Source: RQOF01 sp964461135
Lineage (GTDB): Bacteria > Calditrichota > Calditrichia > RBG-13-44-9
DNA: 63,482 nucleotides
Assembly (NCBI GenBank): GCA_964461135.1
Contig: CAYWTB010000018.1
Location: forward strand, 1 to 63,482
Direction of reading: 5' to 3'
A program made the translations under genes and the position numbers. The notes below the pieces were generated by a model, which saw only the letters and a list, made by a program, of their open reading frames with translations, did not search any database and had not been told where the DNA came from. Below are positions 25,873 to 33,473 of this stretch, piece after piece (position 1 is the stretch's first letter; each line of letters starts with the position of its first letter).

Positions 25873-26406
25873 TTAATTGTAAAACCAGTAACTGTTCACA
25901 AAACTAACCCTCAAGGTATCCCTGGTTTTCTCAGAACCGAAATTCCGGTACAGCAGCGGTTCACCGGGATAATTATCCGTCACAGAAATGATCATTCGTT
26001 TATGCCACTGTCGTGTGGCAGAATGTTTGATGGAATCTCCCTGCAAAATCACATAATCCACCTGGAACATGACTTTATATTCAACACCGCTTAAGCCAGT
26101 ATCAATTTTAGTGATGTTATTATAATCATCGAAATCATCGAAGCGACCGGAATCGTTCGCTTCAGTTTTTAGAAGAGAAGAGAAGGTGCTCAAATCCTTC
26201 GCTACAGTGGTATCTGTGCTCACCTCATCAAAATAGAGTGAAGAGGACTGTTCGATGTATGAATTTATCAATGACAGGGCTTCCAGCCGATAGCGATTCT
26301 GTGCCAGCGATACATCATTCTGATTGATGCTGGTATTGAGGTTTAAAATAGCCAGACTCAACAGCCCCAAAGCAGCTATGGTAAACATAATCTGACCGGT
26401 ATGCAT
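25873..26406 (-). CDS. PilV/GspI-like minor pilin
   Basis: This 177-residue protein starts with a four-residue polar tip and then a hydrophobic helix (MHTGQIMFTIAALGLLSLAI). Next comes a segment like PilV/GspI minor pilins, QNRYRLEALSLINSYIEQSS...YFDEV near residues 36-60. A beta-rich domain follows (GVEYKVMFQVDYVIL). There is no basic leader peptide and no Glu5. A strong AAGGAGG ribosome site lies before the ATG. It is encoded directly after pilB, 21 bases away. Confidence 0.7.
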   Translation of the reverse strand: MHTGQIMFTIAALGLLSLAILNLNTSINQNDVSLAQNRYRLEALSLINSYIEQSSSLYFDEVSTDTTVAKDLSTFSSLLKTEANDSGRFDDFDDYNNITKIDTGLSGVEYKVMFQVDYVILQGDSIKHSATRQWHKRMIISVTDNYPGEPLLYRNFGSEKTRDTLRVSFVNSYWFYN

Positions 26407-26427
26407 AAATTTATCCTCCTTGATACC

Positions 26428-28218
26428 TTAGTCTTCAGTGGTCACGGCGGCCACTTCGTTTAAAGTTGTGAGGCCCTGTTTAACCCGCTCCCTGCCGGCA
26501 GCCCGTAAATTTGCCATACCCTGTTTCGTCATCAGTTCCTTGATGGCTTCCTCATTAATATCAATACCCGTTTCAAAAATCAGTTTCCGCACCTCGCGGG
26601 AAAAATAGAGCGTTTCATGGATAGCAGCCCGCCCCTTATAACCATTATGACATTTACTGCAACCCACCGCCTCGTAAAAAACGGTTTTCTTGATTTCCTC
26701 TTCGTTGAATCCCAGACTCAGGGGAATTACCGGATCCAGCTTCTGTATGGGCTTCTTGCAGTATTCACATAAACGGCGCACCAGCCGCTGGGCAATGATA
26801 ATATTAATGGCATAGGCAATTAGAAAAGTTTCCACCCCCATTTTATAAAGACGGGATACCGCACTTGGTGCATCATTAGTATGAAGGGTAGAAAATGTCA
26901 GGTGACCCGTGTTAGCCAGTTTGATACCGGTTTCTGCGGTCTCTTTATCACGGATCTCGCCCACCATCACTACATCAGGATCATGCCGCAGGATGGAACG
27001 TAATGCTCTTTCAAAATCATTTTTAGGACTGATTTTTATCTGCCGTGCGCCACCAATGATATATTCCACCGGGTCTTCCACCGTCAGAACATTGATTTCC
27101 GGTCGCATGATGTAATTCAGGGCGGCAATCAGGGTGGTAGATTTACCACTTCCGGTAGGCCCGGTAACGATAATCATGCCCTGAGGTTTGGAAATGGCTT
27201 TCACGAAAAATTCTTTGGCGGATCCCTGGAATCCGAGTTTATCCAGATCGGAAATGACCTTTCGATCATCCAGAATACGAATAACCACACTCTCCAGCTT
27301 TTGCGTAAATTCCTTACCGACGATGGGAATAACCGAGACACGGTAACGGATCATGTAGCCGTTAACCTTCCGCTGGATAAAACCGTCCTGGGATTTTTCT
27401 CTCTCAAAGCGGTCCACATTTTTGGAACGGTCCTTAATAACTGCCGCCAGGGATTCGGGACGTACACCTTCCTGCAGATGCCATAACCTGAGCGCGCCAT
27501 CAACCCGGAAATGTATTTCAGAGGTCCGTGGTCCCTTGGGAATAACATGAATATCGCTAGCTCCCCTCCGCACTGCTTCCACCAGCATTCCTTCCACCAG
27601 GTTTACCAGCAGACTTTTATTGATTTCAGCTTCAATGGCTTCCTCATCCAGGTTCTCCTCTTCCCGACTGGCACCCTCTATTTCCATAGCCATATCGTCC
27701 ATCTCTTTCAGATAGACATTTTCTTCGGGGTAGATTTTCTCCAGCAGTGATTCCAGCTGGGCCAGCTTCACATAACAAACTTCATACCTTTTGGCACCTA
27801 TGGATCTGGCCACCTGTGAAATGTGCTTGTTGGTGGGATCGGAAGCGAGTATGATCAGGACATAAGGGCGAAACTCATCATATTTATAAACCAGGATTTT
27901 TTCTTCTTTCATGAGGGCGCGCATCGGTTCGGGAAGAGGATCAAGCATTTTACGCATGAAGTTTACACGATTATCATCTATATTCTCGTTATCGAGAGAA
28001 ACCTCACGGAAACCATACAACTGGGTCACTTGCTGAAAGACACTGTCATGGTTAACATTGAAGTCTTTAACCAGAATCTGGGCCAGAGTCCGTCCATCTT
28101 TCTGACCGTTTTCTCTGAGTTTAATCGCTTTTTCCAGCGTGGCAACATTTACAACACCCTTTTTTAAAAGGGTTACACCCAGCCGATCGCTGATGTCAAC
28201 TTTATTAGTCATATCCAT
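26428..28218 (-). CDS. pilB: Pilus assembly ATPase PilB
   Basis: This 596-residue protein is a GspE/PilB extension ATPase. An MshEN-type N-terminal domain (about residues 10-160) includes LGVTLLKKGVVNVATLEKAI. After an acidic linker, the motor starts at MLVEAVRRGASDIHVIPKGP near 210, with Walker A GPTGSGKSTTLIAAL near 350, an intact Asp box LTVEDPVEYI near 378, Walker B RHDPDVVMVGEIRDKETAE near 405 and the His box TGHLTFSTLHTNDAPSAVSR near 430. A zinc site is made of CEYC near 484 and CSKC near 522. This is a complete PilB, so the ATPase for polymerisation should work. Met3 is an alternative start. It lies between pilC and the PilV-like gene. Confidence 0.95.
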   Translation of the reverse strand: MDMTNKVDISDRLGVTLLKKGVVNVATLEKAIKLRENGQKDGRTLAQILVKDFNVNHDSVFQQVTQLYGFREVSLDNENIDDNRVNFMRKMLDPLPEPMRALMKEEKILVYKYDEFRPYVLIILASDPTNKHISQVARSIGAKRYEVCYVKLAQLESLLEKIYPEENVYLKEMDDMAMEIEGASREEENLDEEAIEAEINKSLLVNLVEGMLVEAVRRGASDIHVIPKGPRTSEIHFRVDGALRLWHLQEGVRPESLAAVIKDRSKNVDRFEREKSQDGFIQRKVNGYMIRYRVSVIPIVGKEFTQKLESVVIRILDDRKVISDLDKLGFQGSAKEFFVKAISKPQGMIIVTGPTGSGKSTTLIAALNYIMRPEINVLTVEDPVEYIIGGARQIKISPKNDFERALRSILRHDPDVVMVGEIRDKETAETGIKLANTGHLTFSTLHTNDAPSAVSRLYKMGVETFLIAYAINIIIAQRLVRRLCEYCKKPIQKLDPVIPLSLGFNEEEIKKTVFYEAVGCSKCHNGYKGRAAIHETLYFSREVRKLIFETGIDINEEAIKELMTKQGMANLRAAGRERVKQGLTTLNEVAAVTTED

Positions 28219-28249
28219 GGAAAAACCATCCGCTTACGTTTAGAAAGAG

Positions 28250-29590
28250 TTACCCTATCGGTGATTTGGGCGAAACCAGCGCCGTCTCTGATGAGACCAG
28301 AGTCAGGGCAGTCATTACTATCATGATGATCATGGCAACAATAATCTGCACCAGGTCAACTGCATTTTTTAACTTGTAAACCGTTTCCTTTTCATAGTAA
28401 TTGGCAATCTGCATGGCAGTTGTTTTCACCGTGCCGGTTTCCGCACCCGAATTGAAACGGGAGAGAGCTGTCGGGGTAAAGACATCAGCCTCTCGAAAGG
28501 AATCGACCAGTCCTCGTCCTTCCCGCAGCATCAGAGGGATGGAGATGGTTTTGATACGATCTTCAAAATATCTGTTACCGCATGCTTCCGAAGCCAATTT
28601 GATGGCGTCCACATTTTCACCGGATCCGCTGTAAAGTGAATAGAAAACCCGGCAGAAAATTTCAATGGTGGTTTTATGTACTATAGGTCCGACAATAGGA
28701 AATTTTAAGATATATCGGTCTTTGAAAAAACGGCCTCTGGGGGTTCTCAGGAAATAAATGAGTGCACCTGTGGCGATTGACGAAACAATCAGGAAAATGG
28801 GCATATTGGCAATCAGAAAATCGCTCATATCCAGGGTGGCTTTGGTCATGGGAGGCAATTCACTTCCAAGTTTCAGGAAAAGTTTTGCTGTCTCGGGGAA
28901 GATATAGGCCACATAAAAAATACAGGCTCCGAACAGAATCAGCAAAGTGAACAGCGGCATGATTAGTGCCTGCCGCATATTTTTTCTGAATTCCGCATTC
29001 CTTTCCAGAAACTTGGCGGTACTCTCGTATATGTCTGCCATGTTACCACTCTTGGAGGCCAGTCCCAGCATGCGGGCGGTAAATTTTCCCAATATCCGTT
29101 CCTGTTTCAGAAAAGCCTCTTCACTATCTTTACCCTGCCGTAAATCATTGTTGATCTGGCGAACTGCATCCCGCAGGGTTGGATTACTTAGATCATTGGA
29201 TAATAATTGCAGTACTTCATTAAAGGGTAGTTTTTCCCGCAGCAGGTCTGCGCTCAGGCGCACAAAAGTGACCAGGTCGGCCGCCGGCGGTTTCAGACTC
29301 AGTATCCCCATTTTAGTCTGGACGCTGACAACCTTGTATCCCAGTTTAGTTAATGCCTGATGAACTTCCTGCTTGGTAAAGGCCTTTTGCTCACCGGTGA
29401 CGGGCTTTTCACCGTTTTTCTGAATTTTATATATATAGTTTTTTCTCTTCTGGATCTTGCTGATCTTTACCCGGTGCTGAGCTGCCATTTTCTTTATTTT
29501 CTTTTTGGCATCCCCACCGCTGTCCGCGGCGATTACACCCTGGACCGATCGTCCGGTATTCGATACACCGATAAATCTAAAATCAGGCAT
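28250..29590 (-). CDS. pilC: Inner-membrane platform protein PilC/GspF
   Basis: This 446-residue protein has two GspF-type domains with the platform helices near residues 209-230, 262-284 and 415-437. Recognised segments are LSADLLREKLPFNEVLQLLS near 110, GLASKSGNMADIYESTAKF near 178, FPIVGPIVHKTTIEIFCRVF near 300, and RFNSGAETGTVKTTAMQIAN near 385. An N-terminal cytoplasmic extension of about 100 residues is longer than usual. PilC is the membrane base on which PilB acts. A GAGGGG site precedes the ATG. The gene begins only about 20 bases after the pilin terminator, so its transcription depends on read-through. Confidence 0.93.
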   Translation of the reverse strand: MPDFRFIGVSNTGRSVQGVIAADSGGDAKKKIKKMAAQHRVKISKIQKRKNYIYKIQKNGEKPVTGEQKAFTKQEVHQALTKLGYKVVSVQTKMGILSLKPPAADLVTFVRLSADLLREKLPFNEVLQLLSNDLSNPTLRDAVRQINNDLRQGKDSEEAFLKQERILGKFTARMLGLASKSGNMADIYESTAKFLERNAEFRKNMRQALIMPLFTLLILFGACIFYVAYIFPETAKLFLKLGSELPPMTKATLDMSDFLIANMPIFLIVSSIATGALIYFLRTPRGRFFKDRYILKFPIVGPIVHKTTIEIFCRVFYSLYSGSGENVDAIKLASEACGNRYFEDRIKTISIPLMLREGRGLVDSFREADVFTPTALSRFNSGAETGTVKTTAMQIANYYEKETVYKLKNAVDLVQIIVAMIIMIVMTALTLVSSETALVSPKSPIG

Positions 29591-29611
29591 TTTCCCCTCA
29601 TCTTAAATGAC

Positions 29612-29640
29612 AAAAAAACGGGCGGGCTCTATGCCCGCCC
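29612..29640 (-). terminator. Intrinsic terminator directly after the major pilin gene
   Basis: An 8-bp GC stem GGGCGGGC / GCCCGCCC with a 5-base loop is followed on the minus strand by seven U. It lies 15 bases after the pilin stop codon and about 22 bases before the pilC start. It should stop most transcripts and leave a minority to read through into pilC and the rest of the operon, giving far more pilin than machinery. Confidence 0.88.
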
Positions 29641-29654
29641 CTGTTTAACTCTTT

Positions 29655-30104
29655 TTAATTCACGATTTCAGTGTTAATTCCTGAAGGTGATACCGCAGTA
29701 AGCACTTTAACCGGGAAACTGGCATCATCACCAAGTTCCTTACCCCAACCGGCAATAAAGATAGTGTCCGTCACCGATGTGGCAATCGTTAAAGCAGTTG
29801 TGTAAGCCGGACGTGCATCAGGACTGGTACCGGGATCAGTGGCATATACCCGGTAACTGCCATTGGCATTAGCCGTATCCAGCCGACCCAGCTTGAAACT
29901 CTGGAAATTCTGAGCACCACCGCCCAGTTCGTTGGGTGTACGATAGTAGCGCTGTGCCTTGGCTGCCAGGTTAGCCAGATCACTGACCACGGCCTGACGG
30001 TTGGTATCCACGGCACTCTGCTGGAACATATTTACACCAACGGCAATGGCGATACCGACGATGATGATTCCAAGAACGATAAGTAATAATTGCTGCTGAC
30101 CCAT
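29655..30104 (-). CDS. Leaderless pilin-like major subunit
   Basis: This 149-residue protein begins MGQQQLLLIVLGIIIVGIAI, a hydrophobic helix with only four polar residues before it. A helical spine continues (TNRQAVVSDLANLAAKAQRY) to about residue 55, and then there is a small domain rich in Gly, Asn and Thr. The shape, spine and size match a type IV major pilin or GspG. The positively charged leader and the G|F-T-L-I-E site (Glu5) are absent, so a standard prepilin peptidase would not process it. It is the first gene of the operon, with a perfect AAGGAGG site and its own terminator, both consistent with a highly made structural subunit. Alternatively it is an uncleaved membrane protein. Confidence 0.82.
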   Translation of the reverse strand: MGQQQLLLIVLGIIIVGIAIAVGVNMFQQSAVDTNRQAVVSDLANLAAKAQRYYRTPNELGGGAQNFQSFKLGRLDTANANGSYRVYATDPGTSPDARPAYTTALTIATSVTDTIFIAGWGKELGDDASFPVKVLTAVSPSGINTEIVN

Positions 30105-30116
30105 TATAAATCCTCC

Positions 30117-30221
30117 TTAATTAAGTGATTTGGGTATTAATGAATGATTTAGTGAATGAATTAAAAAAATGGGTTTGTTGCGGTTTATCTCTAAGTTTGT
30201 CTTCTCATATCTAACATCCAT
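30117..30221 (-). other. Possible 34-codon leader ORF upstream of the pilin gene
   Basis: A short reading frame begins MDVRYEKTNLEINRNKPIFL and is preceded by AAGGAAG at the right distance. Its TAA stop overlaps the AAGGAGG ribosome site of the pilin gene. The sequence is AT-rich, so a frame of this length could arise by chance. I list it as a possible leader peptide only. Confidence 0.25.
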
Positions 30222-30243
30222 GTTGTCTTCCTTTTTGGTTTTC

Positions 30244-30270
30244 ATAATATCGCATTTAAAAATGTGTCAA
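30244..30270 (-). promoter_or_regulatory. Candidate promoter of the pilus operon
   Basis: On the minus strand a TTGACA box (30265-30270) and TATTAT (30244-30249) are spaced by 15 bases, slightly short of ideal. Reading TTATGA instead gives 17. It lies about 140 bases before the pilin ATG, leaving a long 5' leader. No other strong box is visible upstream. Confidence 0.4.
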
Positions 30271-30696
30271 ATTTAATGCCAAAAAACTTAAGTATTATAT
30301 TTACAATAATTTATAAAATTTTGATTTGGCCTCTCGAACTTAAAATTGACTATTTTTTCATCACTTACATCTAATTACTCGACACCTGTGATGAAATATT
30401 GAGAAAATTTTTGGAATTATTTTAACAATACGGGATAGTAAAGAAAGAAAGATCTCAATACTTCCTACCTGACTGAGGGGAAGATATTTCCGACGTGAAT
30501 ATTCCCCCGGCCACACTTCCGGAGGAAATTAAATTTCGAAGCAACAAAGGGTCCGGGCAGTTTTGCAGTTCACGAACATCTCCCTCTGATCTCTTCCTTG
30601 TGTAAAGGGAAATTACATTTATTTATCATGCAAGCATAAAATGGCAGGGAGGTTCCTTCGGATATTTTGGGACGGGAGTACAACTATGTTTAATAG
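30271..30696. other. Intergenic sequence without a gene
   Basis: About 425 bases between the pilus promoter region and the first MITE-like repeat. It is AT-rich at the pilin side and more balanced toward the repeat. I see no convincing reading frame, RNA gene or repeat in it. Confidence 0.5.
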
Positions 30697-30832
30697 CCTA
30701 CTTAATTCACAAAACATGATATAATGTATCAAAGTTGTTATATTCTTAGAAATTAAATGGCCCCGGTCTTCAGACCGGGGATTAAAGAATCCAGTATATT
30801 TGGGCGTTAGCCCCTATTTGTGAATTAAGCAG
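30697..30832. repeat. MITE-like inverted-repeat element, copy 1
   Basis: A non-coding element whose 131-base core (30701-30831) is bounded by CTTAATTCACAAA and its inverse TTTGTGAATTAAG. Inside are a 9-bp hairpin CCCCGGTCT-TC-AGACCGGGG and a small GGGC-GTTA-GCCC hairpin. AATAG occurs just outside both ends (30692-30696, 30833-30837), a possible target duplication. The core matches copy 2 at 50782-50912 with two differences. It lies between the pilin and uppP genes. Confidence 0.82.
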
Positions 30833-31085
30833 AATAGATTATATTTTCTCTTTTTCTGGTATATCATTACATACCTTTGGATATCCAAACACTCACTTGA
30901 AAAGGGGGAAGGGGGGATGTGGGTAATTCCTCATCATCGCTCGATCACACAAATTTAATTCACGGCCACCTCAGTTGTTGCACGTATTAATCAAACTTAT
31001 CAGAGAAGAATTGGTTGGGACAAATGAGTGATGTCCCGATTTTCAACCATATTGAAGATTACCCGGGCAGGAATTAAACAACCCC
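30833..31085. other. Intergenic sequence after the repeat
   Basis: About 250 bases up to the uppP stop codon with no gene that I can support. No clear terminator for uppP is visible. Confidence 0.4.
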
Positions 31086-31928
31086 TCAGGAAAAATAGTG
31101 CAGAAGCAGGCCAATAATGCTTACCAGAATACAATAAACACCAAACCATTCAAATTTCTGCTTCTGTATAATTTTCAGCAGCCAGACAATGGCAAAGTAG
31201 CCGGATATTGCCGCCGACATGCCTGCCAGTAAAACCGGTAAAAAATCCGAAGAGGGTAGTGGATTTTTCCATAAATCATGAAATTTAAGTAAGGTGGCAC
31301 CGAAAATGACCGGAATGGAGAGAAGAAAAGAAAAACGTGCCGCCCGCAGACGGGCCACTCCCATCCACAGGCCGGTTACAATGGTCGTACCGGAACGGGA
31401 AATTCCGGGCAGGATGGCAACTGCCTGGGCAACTCCTATAATAAATGCCTTAAACCCGTTTATTTTTTCTGTTTTTTCCCGGGTATACCTGGAACTCCAC
31501 ACAATGATTCCGGTGAGAAACAGCATGTAGAGGGCAATCACATGATTTTCAAATATCCCCTCAATGGCATTTTCAAATAACAGGCCGATAACAGCTGCCG
31601 GTATGGATCCCAGAATAATATATATATCCAGCAGGGCATACTCTTTTCTCTGTGAGGGAAGGTCCGGTGAAGATGTTTTAAAGATATCGGGGATGGCTTT
31701 AATCAGCCGGAACAGATCTTCCCTGAACGCCCAGCAGACTGCCAGGAGGGTCCCGAAATGAACAAATACTTCAAAAGACAATCCCCCCAGATTAAAATTC
31801 ATAAGATGCTCAACAATTACCAGGTGGCCCGAACTGCTGACCGGCAAAAATTCGGAGAGACCCTGTACAATGCCCAGAATTACAGCTTTTAGCAGATCCA
31901 CTTCTTTTCCCGTTTTTAAAATAGTCAT
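31086..31928 (-). CDS. uppP: Undecaprenyl-diphosphatase UppP (BacA)
   Basis: This 280-residue polytopic membrane protein carries the UppP signatures EFLPVSSSGHLVIVEHL near residue 25 (catalytic Glu, Ser and His region) and LPGISRSGTTIVTGLWMG near 172. About eight hydrophobic helices span the rest. It dephosphorylates undecaprenyl diphosphate, recycling the lipid carrier for peptidoglycan and surface polysaccharides at the inner membrane. The ATG at 31928 lacks a good ribosome site. A GTG at 31901, giving VDLLKAVILGIVQG, is a plausible alternative and fits family alignments better. It lies 45 bases after a small beta-barrel gene and is probably co-transcribed with it and pgeF. Confidence 0.95.
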   Translation of the reverse strand: MTILKTGKEVDLLKAVILGIVQGLSEFLPVSSSGHLVIVEHLMNFNLGGLSFEVFVHFGTLLAVCWAFREDLFRLIKAIPDIFKTSSPDLPSQRKEYALLDIYIILGSIPAAVIGLLFENAIEGIFENHVIALYMLFLTGIIVWSSRYTREKTEKINGFKAFIIGVAQAVAILPGISRSGTTIVTGLWMGVARLRAARFSFLLSIPVIFGATLLKFHDLWKNPLPSSDFLPVLLAGMSAAISGYFAIVWLLKIIQKQKFEWFGVYCILVSIIGLLLHYFS

Positions 31929-31973
31929 TCACAGCAATTTTTCAGGCGGACTCAGGGATGTTACTCAGTTCGC

Positions 31974-32468
31974 TTAAAAGAAAAATCGCATTTTAAGTCC
32001 GGAGGTCAGGCTGGTAAATGATGTGGAATTATCCCCCTCTTTGGGAGAGTTCAGGATCAATTCCGCCCCCAATGAACCGGCCACCGCAAAATTATCTAAA
32101 ATGAACAGGTTCAATCCCCACTGCCCTCCGAAAATCAGGCGGGAACCGTTCCAAAATGTTTCCTCAAAAACATTGGGATTAATTTCAAACATCAGGTATC
32201 CCCCTACAAAGGGAGACAATCTGCGGGCTGTGAGGTAGTGATCCAGCCCCAGGCGTATACCCAGACCATTATCACCACTTTCTCCATCAAAATTGAACCC
32301 GATGCCGGCTTCCAGAGCCAGTCTGTCCTGCAGAAAATACCCGCCTGAAACAAAAGGCGTGCGGCTGATTTCAAAATTTAGATAACGGGTGTTAAGTGAG
32401 AGTGAATCCTGAGCGGAACCGATTGAAATTAGCGCCAGCAGAATGACTGCAAGTTTTGTTATCTTCAT
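31974..32468 (-). CDS. Small outer-membrane beta-barrel-like protein
   Basis: This 164-residue protein has a signal peptide (MKITKLAVILLALISIGSAQ) and alternating hydrophobic strands such as LALEAGIGFNFD, LGIRLGLDHYL, LSPFVGGYLMFEIN and FAVAGSLGAELIL. It ends in the terminal Phe pattern LKMRFFF typical of outer-membrane barrels. About eight strands can be drawn, as in OmpX/OmpW-sized barrels. No closer family is recognised. Its start overlaps the last four bases of pgeF, so translation is coupled, and it is followed by uppP. Confidence 0.7.
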   Translation of the reverse strand: MKITKLAVILLALISIGSAQDSLSLNTRYLNFEISRTPFVSGGYFLQDRLALEAGIGFNFDGESGDNGLGIRLGLDHYLTARRLSPFVGGYLMFEINPNVFEETFWNGSRLIFGGQWGLNLFILDNFAVAGSLGAELILNSPKEGDNSTSFTSLTSGLKMRFFF

Positions 32469-33178
32469 TTATGGTCTCCTTCCTTCTCTATAATGTTCCA
32501 AACCCGTTGCCTGGTTTTATTGCGGCGGTAGGATGGAAATACCCTGCCGCTGCAGCGGGTACATTGATCCGATATCTCAATATTTTCTAAAACTACCCCT
32601 TCCGATAGCAACTGCCGTTTTATAACTGCCGGTAAATTAAAAAACAGCTGGCCATTTCGCGGAAGCAGAAAAGACTTATCAAAGTAATCATGAAATTCCC
32701 TGCCCACATTGTAACAGCAGGAATGAATGGCGGGTCCCACTGCAACCCGGTAATACCGGCTATGAGTGCCATATTTTTTCTTAAGGGCCTCAATTGCACT
32801 GTGAATAATGGCAGCATGTGCCCCCCGCCATCCCACATGGAGGTTGGTAATAGCAGATGATTCGGGATCATAGAGCATCACAGCCGCACAATCCGCAGTG
32901 CGGATCACCAGATTCAGATTTTCCTCCCGGGAGAACAGTCCGTCACAGTTGCTTATGGTGCCGGGAGTTGTAGCATAGACCACCTCTGAACCATGGATTT
33001 GCTGCGCCAGAACGGAGCGGTTCTCTTCAACCGTTTCCGGAAAAAATCCTTTGCCGGCATGTGGCGGCTCATTTTGCATATTTTCCGAAATTATATTTGC
33101 ATCAGAACGCCAGACAGACCGGCACATTACTTCCGGAAAATCTTGAAATATCGGAAAGTAAATTTCATTAAAATTCAT
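32465..33178 (-). CDS. pgeF: Peptidoglycan editing factor PgeF (YfiH/laccase-domain family)
   Basis: This 237-residue cytoplasmic protein has the YfiH-family metal ligands: VLAQQIHGSEVVYA near residue 52, VIRTADCAAVMLYDPES near 92 (Cys), TNLHVGWRGAHAAII near 112 (His) and VGPAIHSCCYNVG near 148 (conserved GPxIxxCCYxVG). The family includes purine-nucleoside phosphorylases and PgeF, which corrects peptidoglycan precursors carrying the wrong amino acid. The peptidoglycan role fits the co-directional uppP downstream. The C-terminus (CTRCSGRVFPSYRRNKTRQR) has an extra Cys pair, also seen in family members. It heads a three-gene unit. Confidence 0.9.
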   Translation of the reverse strand: MNFNEIYFPIFQDFPEVMCRSVWRSDANIISENMQNEPPHAGKGFFPETVEENRSVLAQQIHGSEVVYATTPGTISNCDGLFSREENLNLVIRTADCAAVMLYDPESSAITNLHVGWRGAHAAIIHSAIEALKKKYGTHSRYYRVAVGPAIHSCCYNVGREFHDYFDKSFLLPRNGQLFFNLPAVIKRQLLSEGVVLENIEISDQCTRCSGRVFPSYRRNKTRQRVWNIIEKEGDHK

Positions 33179-33394
33179 AAATCATCTTACCACATTTCTC
33201 CGGATCATACCTGTAACATCTTACTGACCGGATATGCAGGTGCGAGAGTTTCCCGGCACTTTTTTTCACATCCTGTTACTTTATCCTGTGTTATGAGATC
33301 CGGGTCTTTTCCACTCCGGGGCACTATTAGACATTGATTTTTTTTATAAAATTTACACGATCTTAACAGCCAGCTGACGGCCGTCGTTATTATA

Positions 33395-33429
33395 AAATGC
33401 CCGCGGAAAGCTTTTTCCGACGGGCATTT
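33395..33429 (-). terminator. Stem-loop after the OmpA-family gene
   Basis: A two-part stem AAATGCCCG / CGGGCATTT (33395-33403, 33421-33429) with an inner CGGAAA / TTTCCG stem lies 45 bases downstream of the OmpA-family stop on the minus strand. The stem ends in TTTT, but no long U run follows, so termination strength is uncertain. Confidence 0.5.
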
Positions 33430-33473
33430 AAAAATAATTCCTCAGAAGTAAAAACCAGATCCGCTCTTACCGA

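Noticed and set aside
30697..30832. Full insertion sequence with transposase
   Set aside because: The element is only about 136 bases and holds no reading frame, so only a non-autonomous element is supported.
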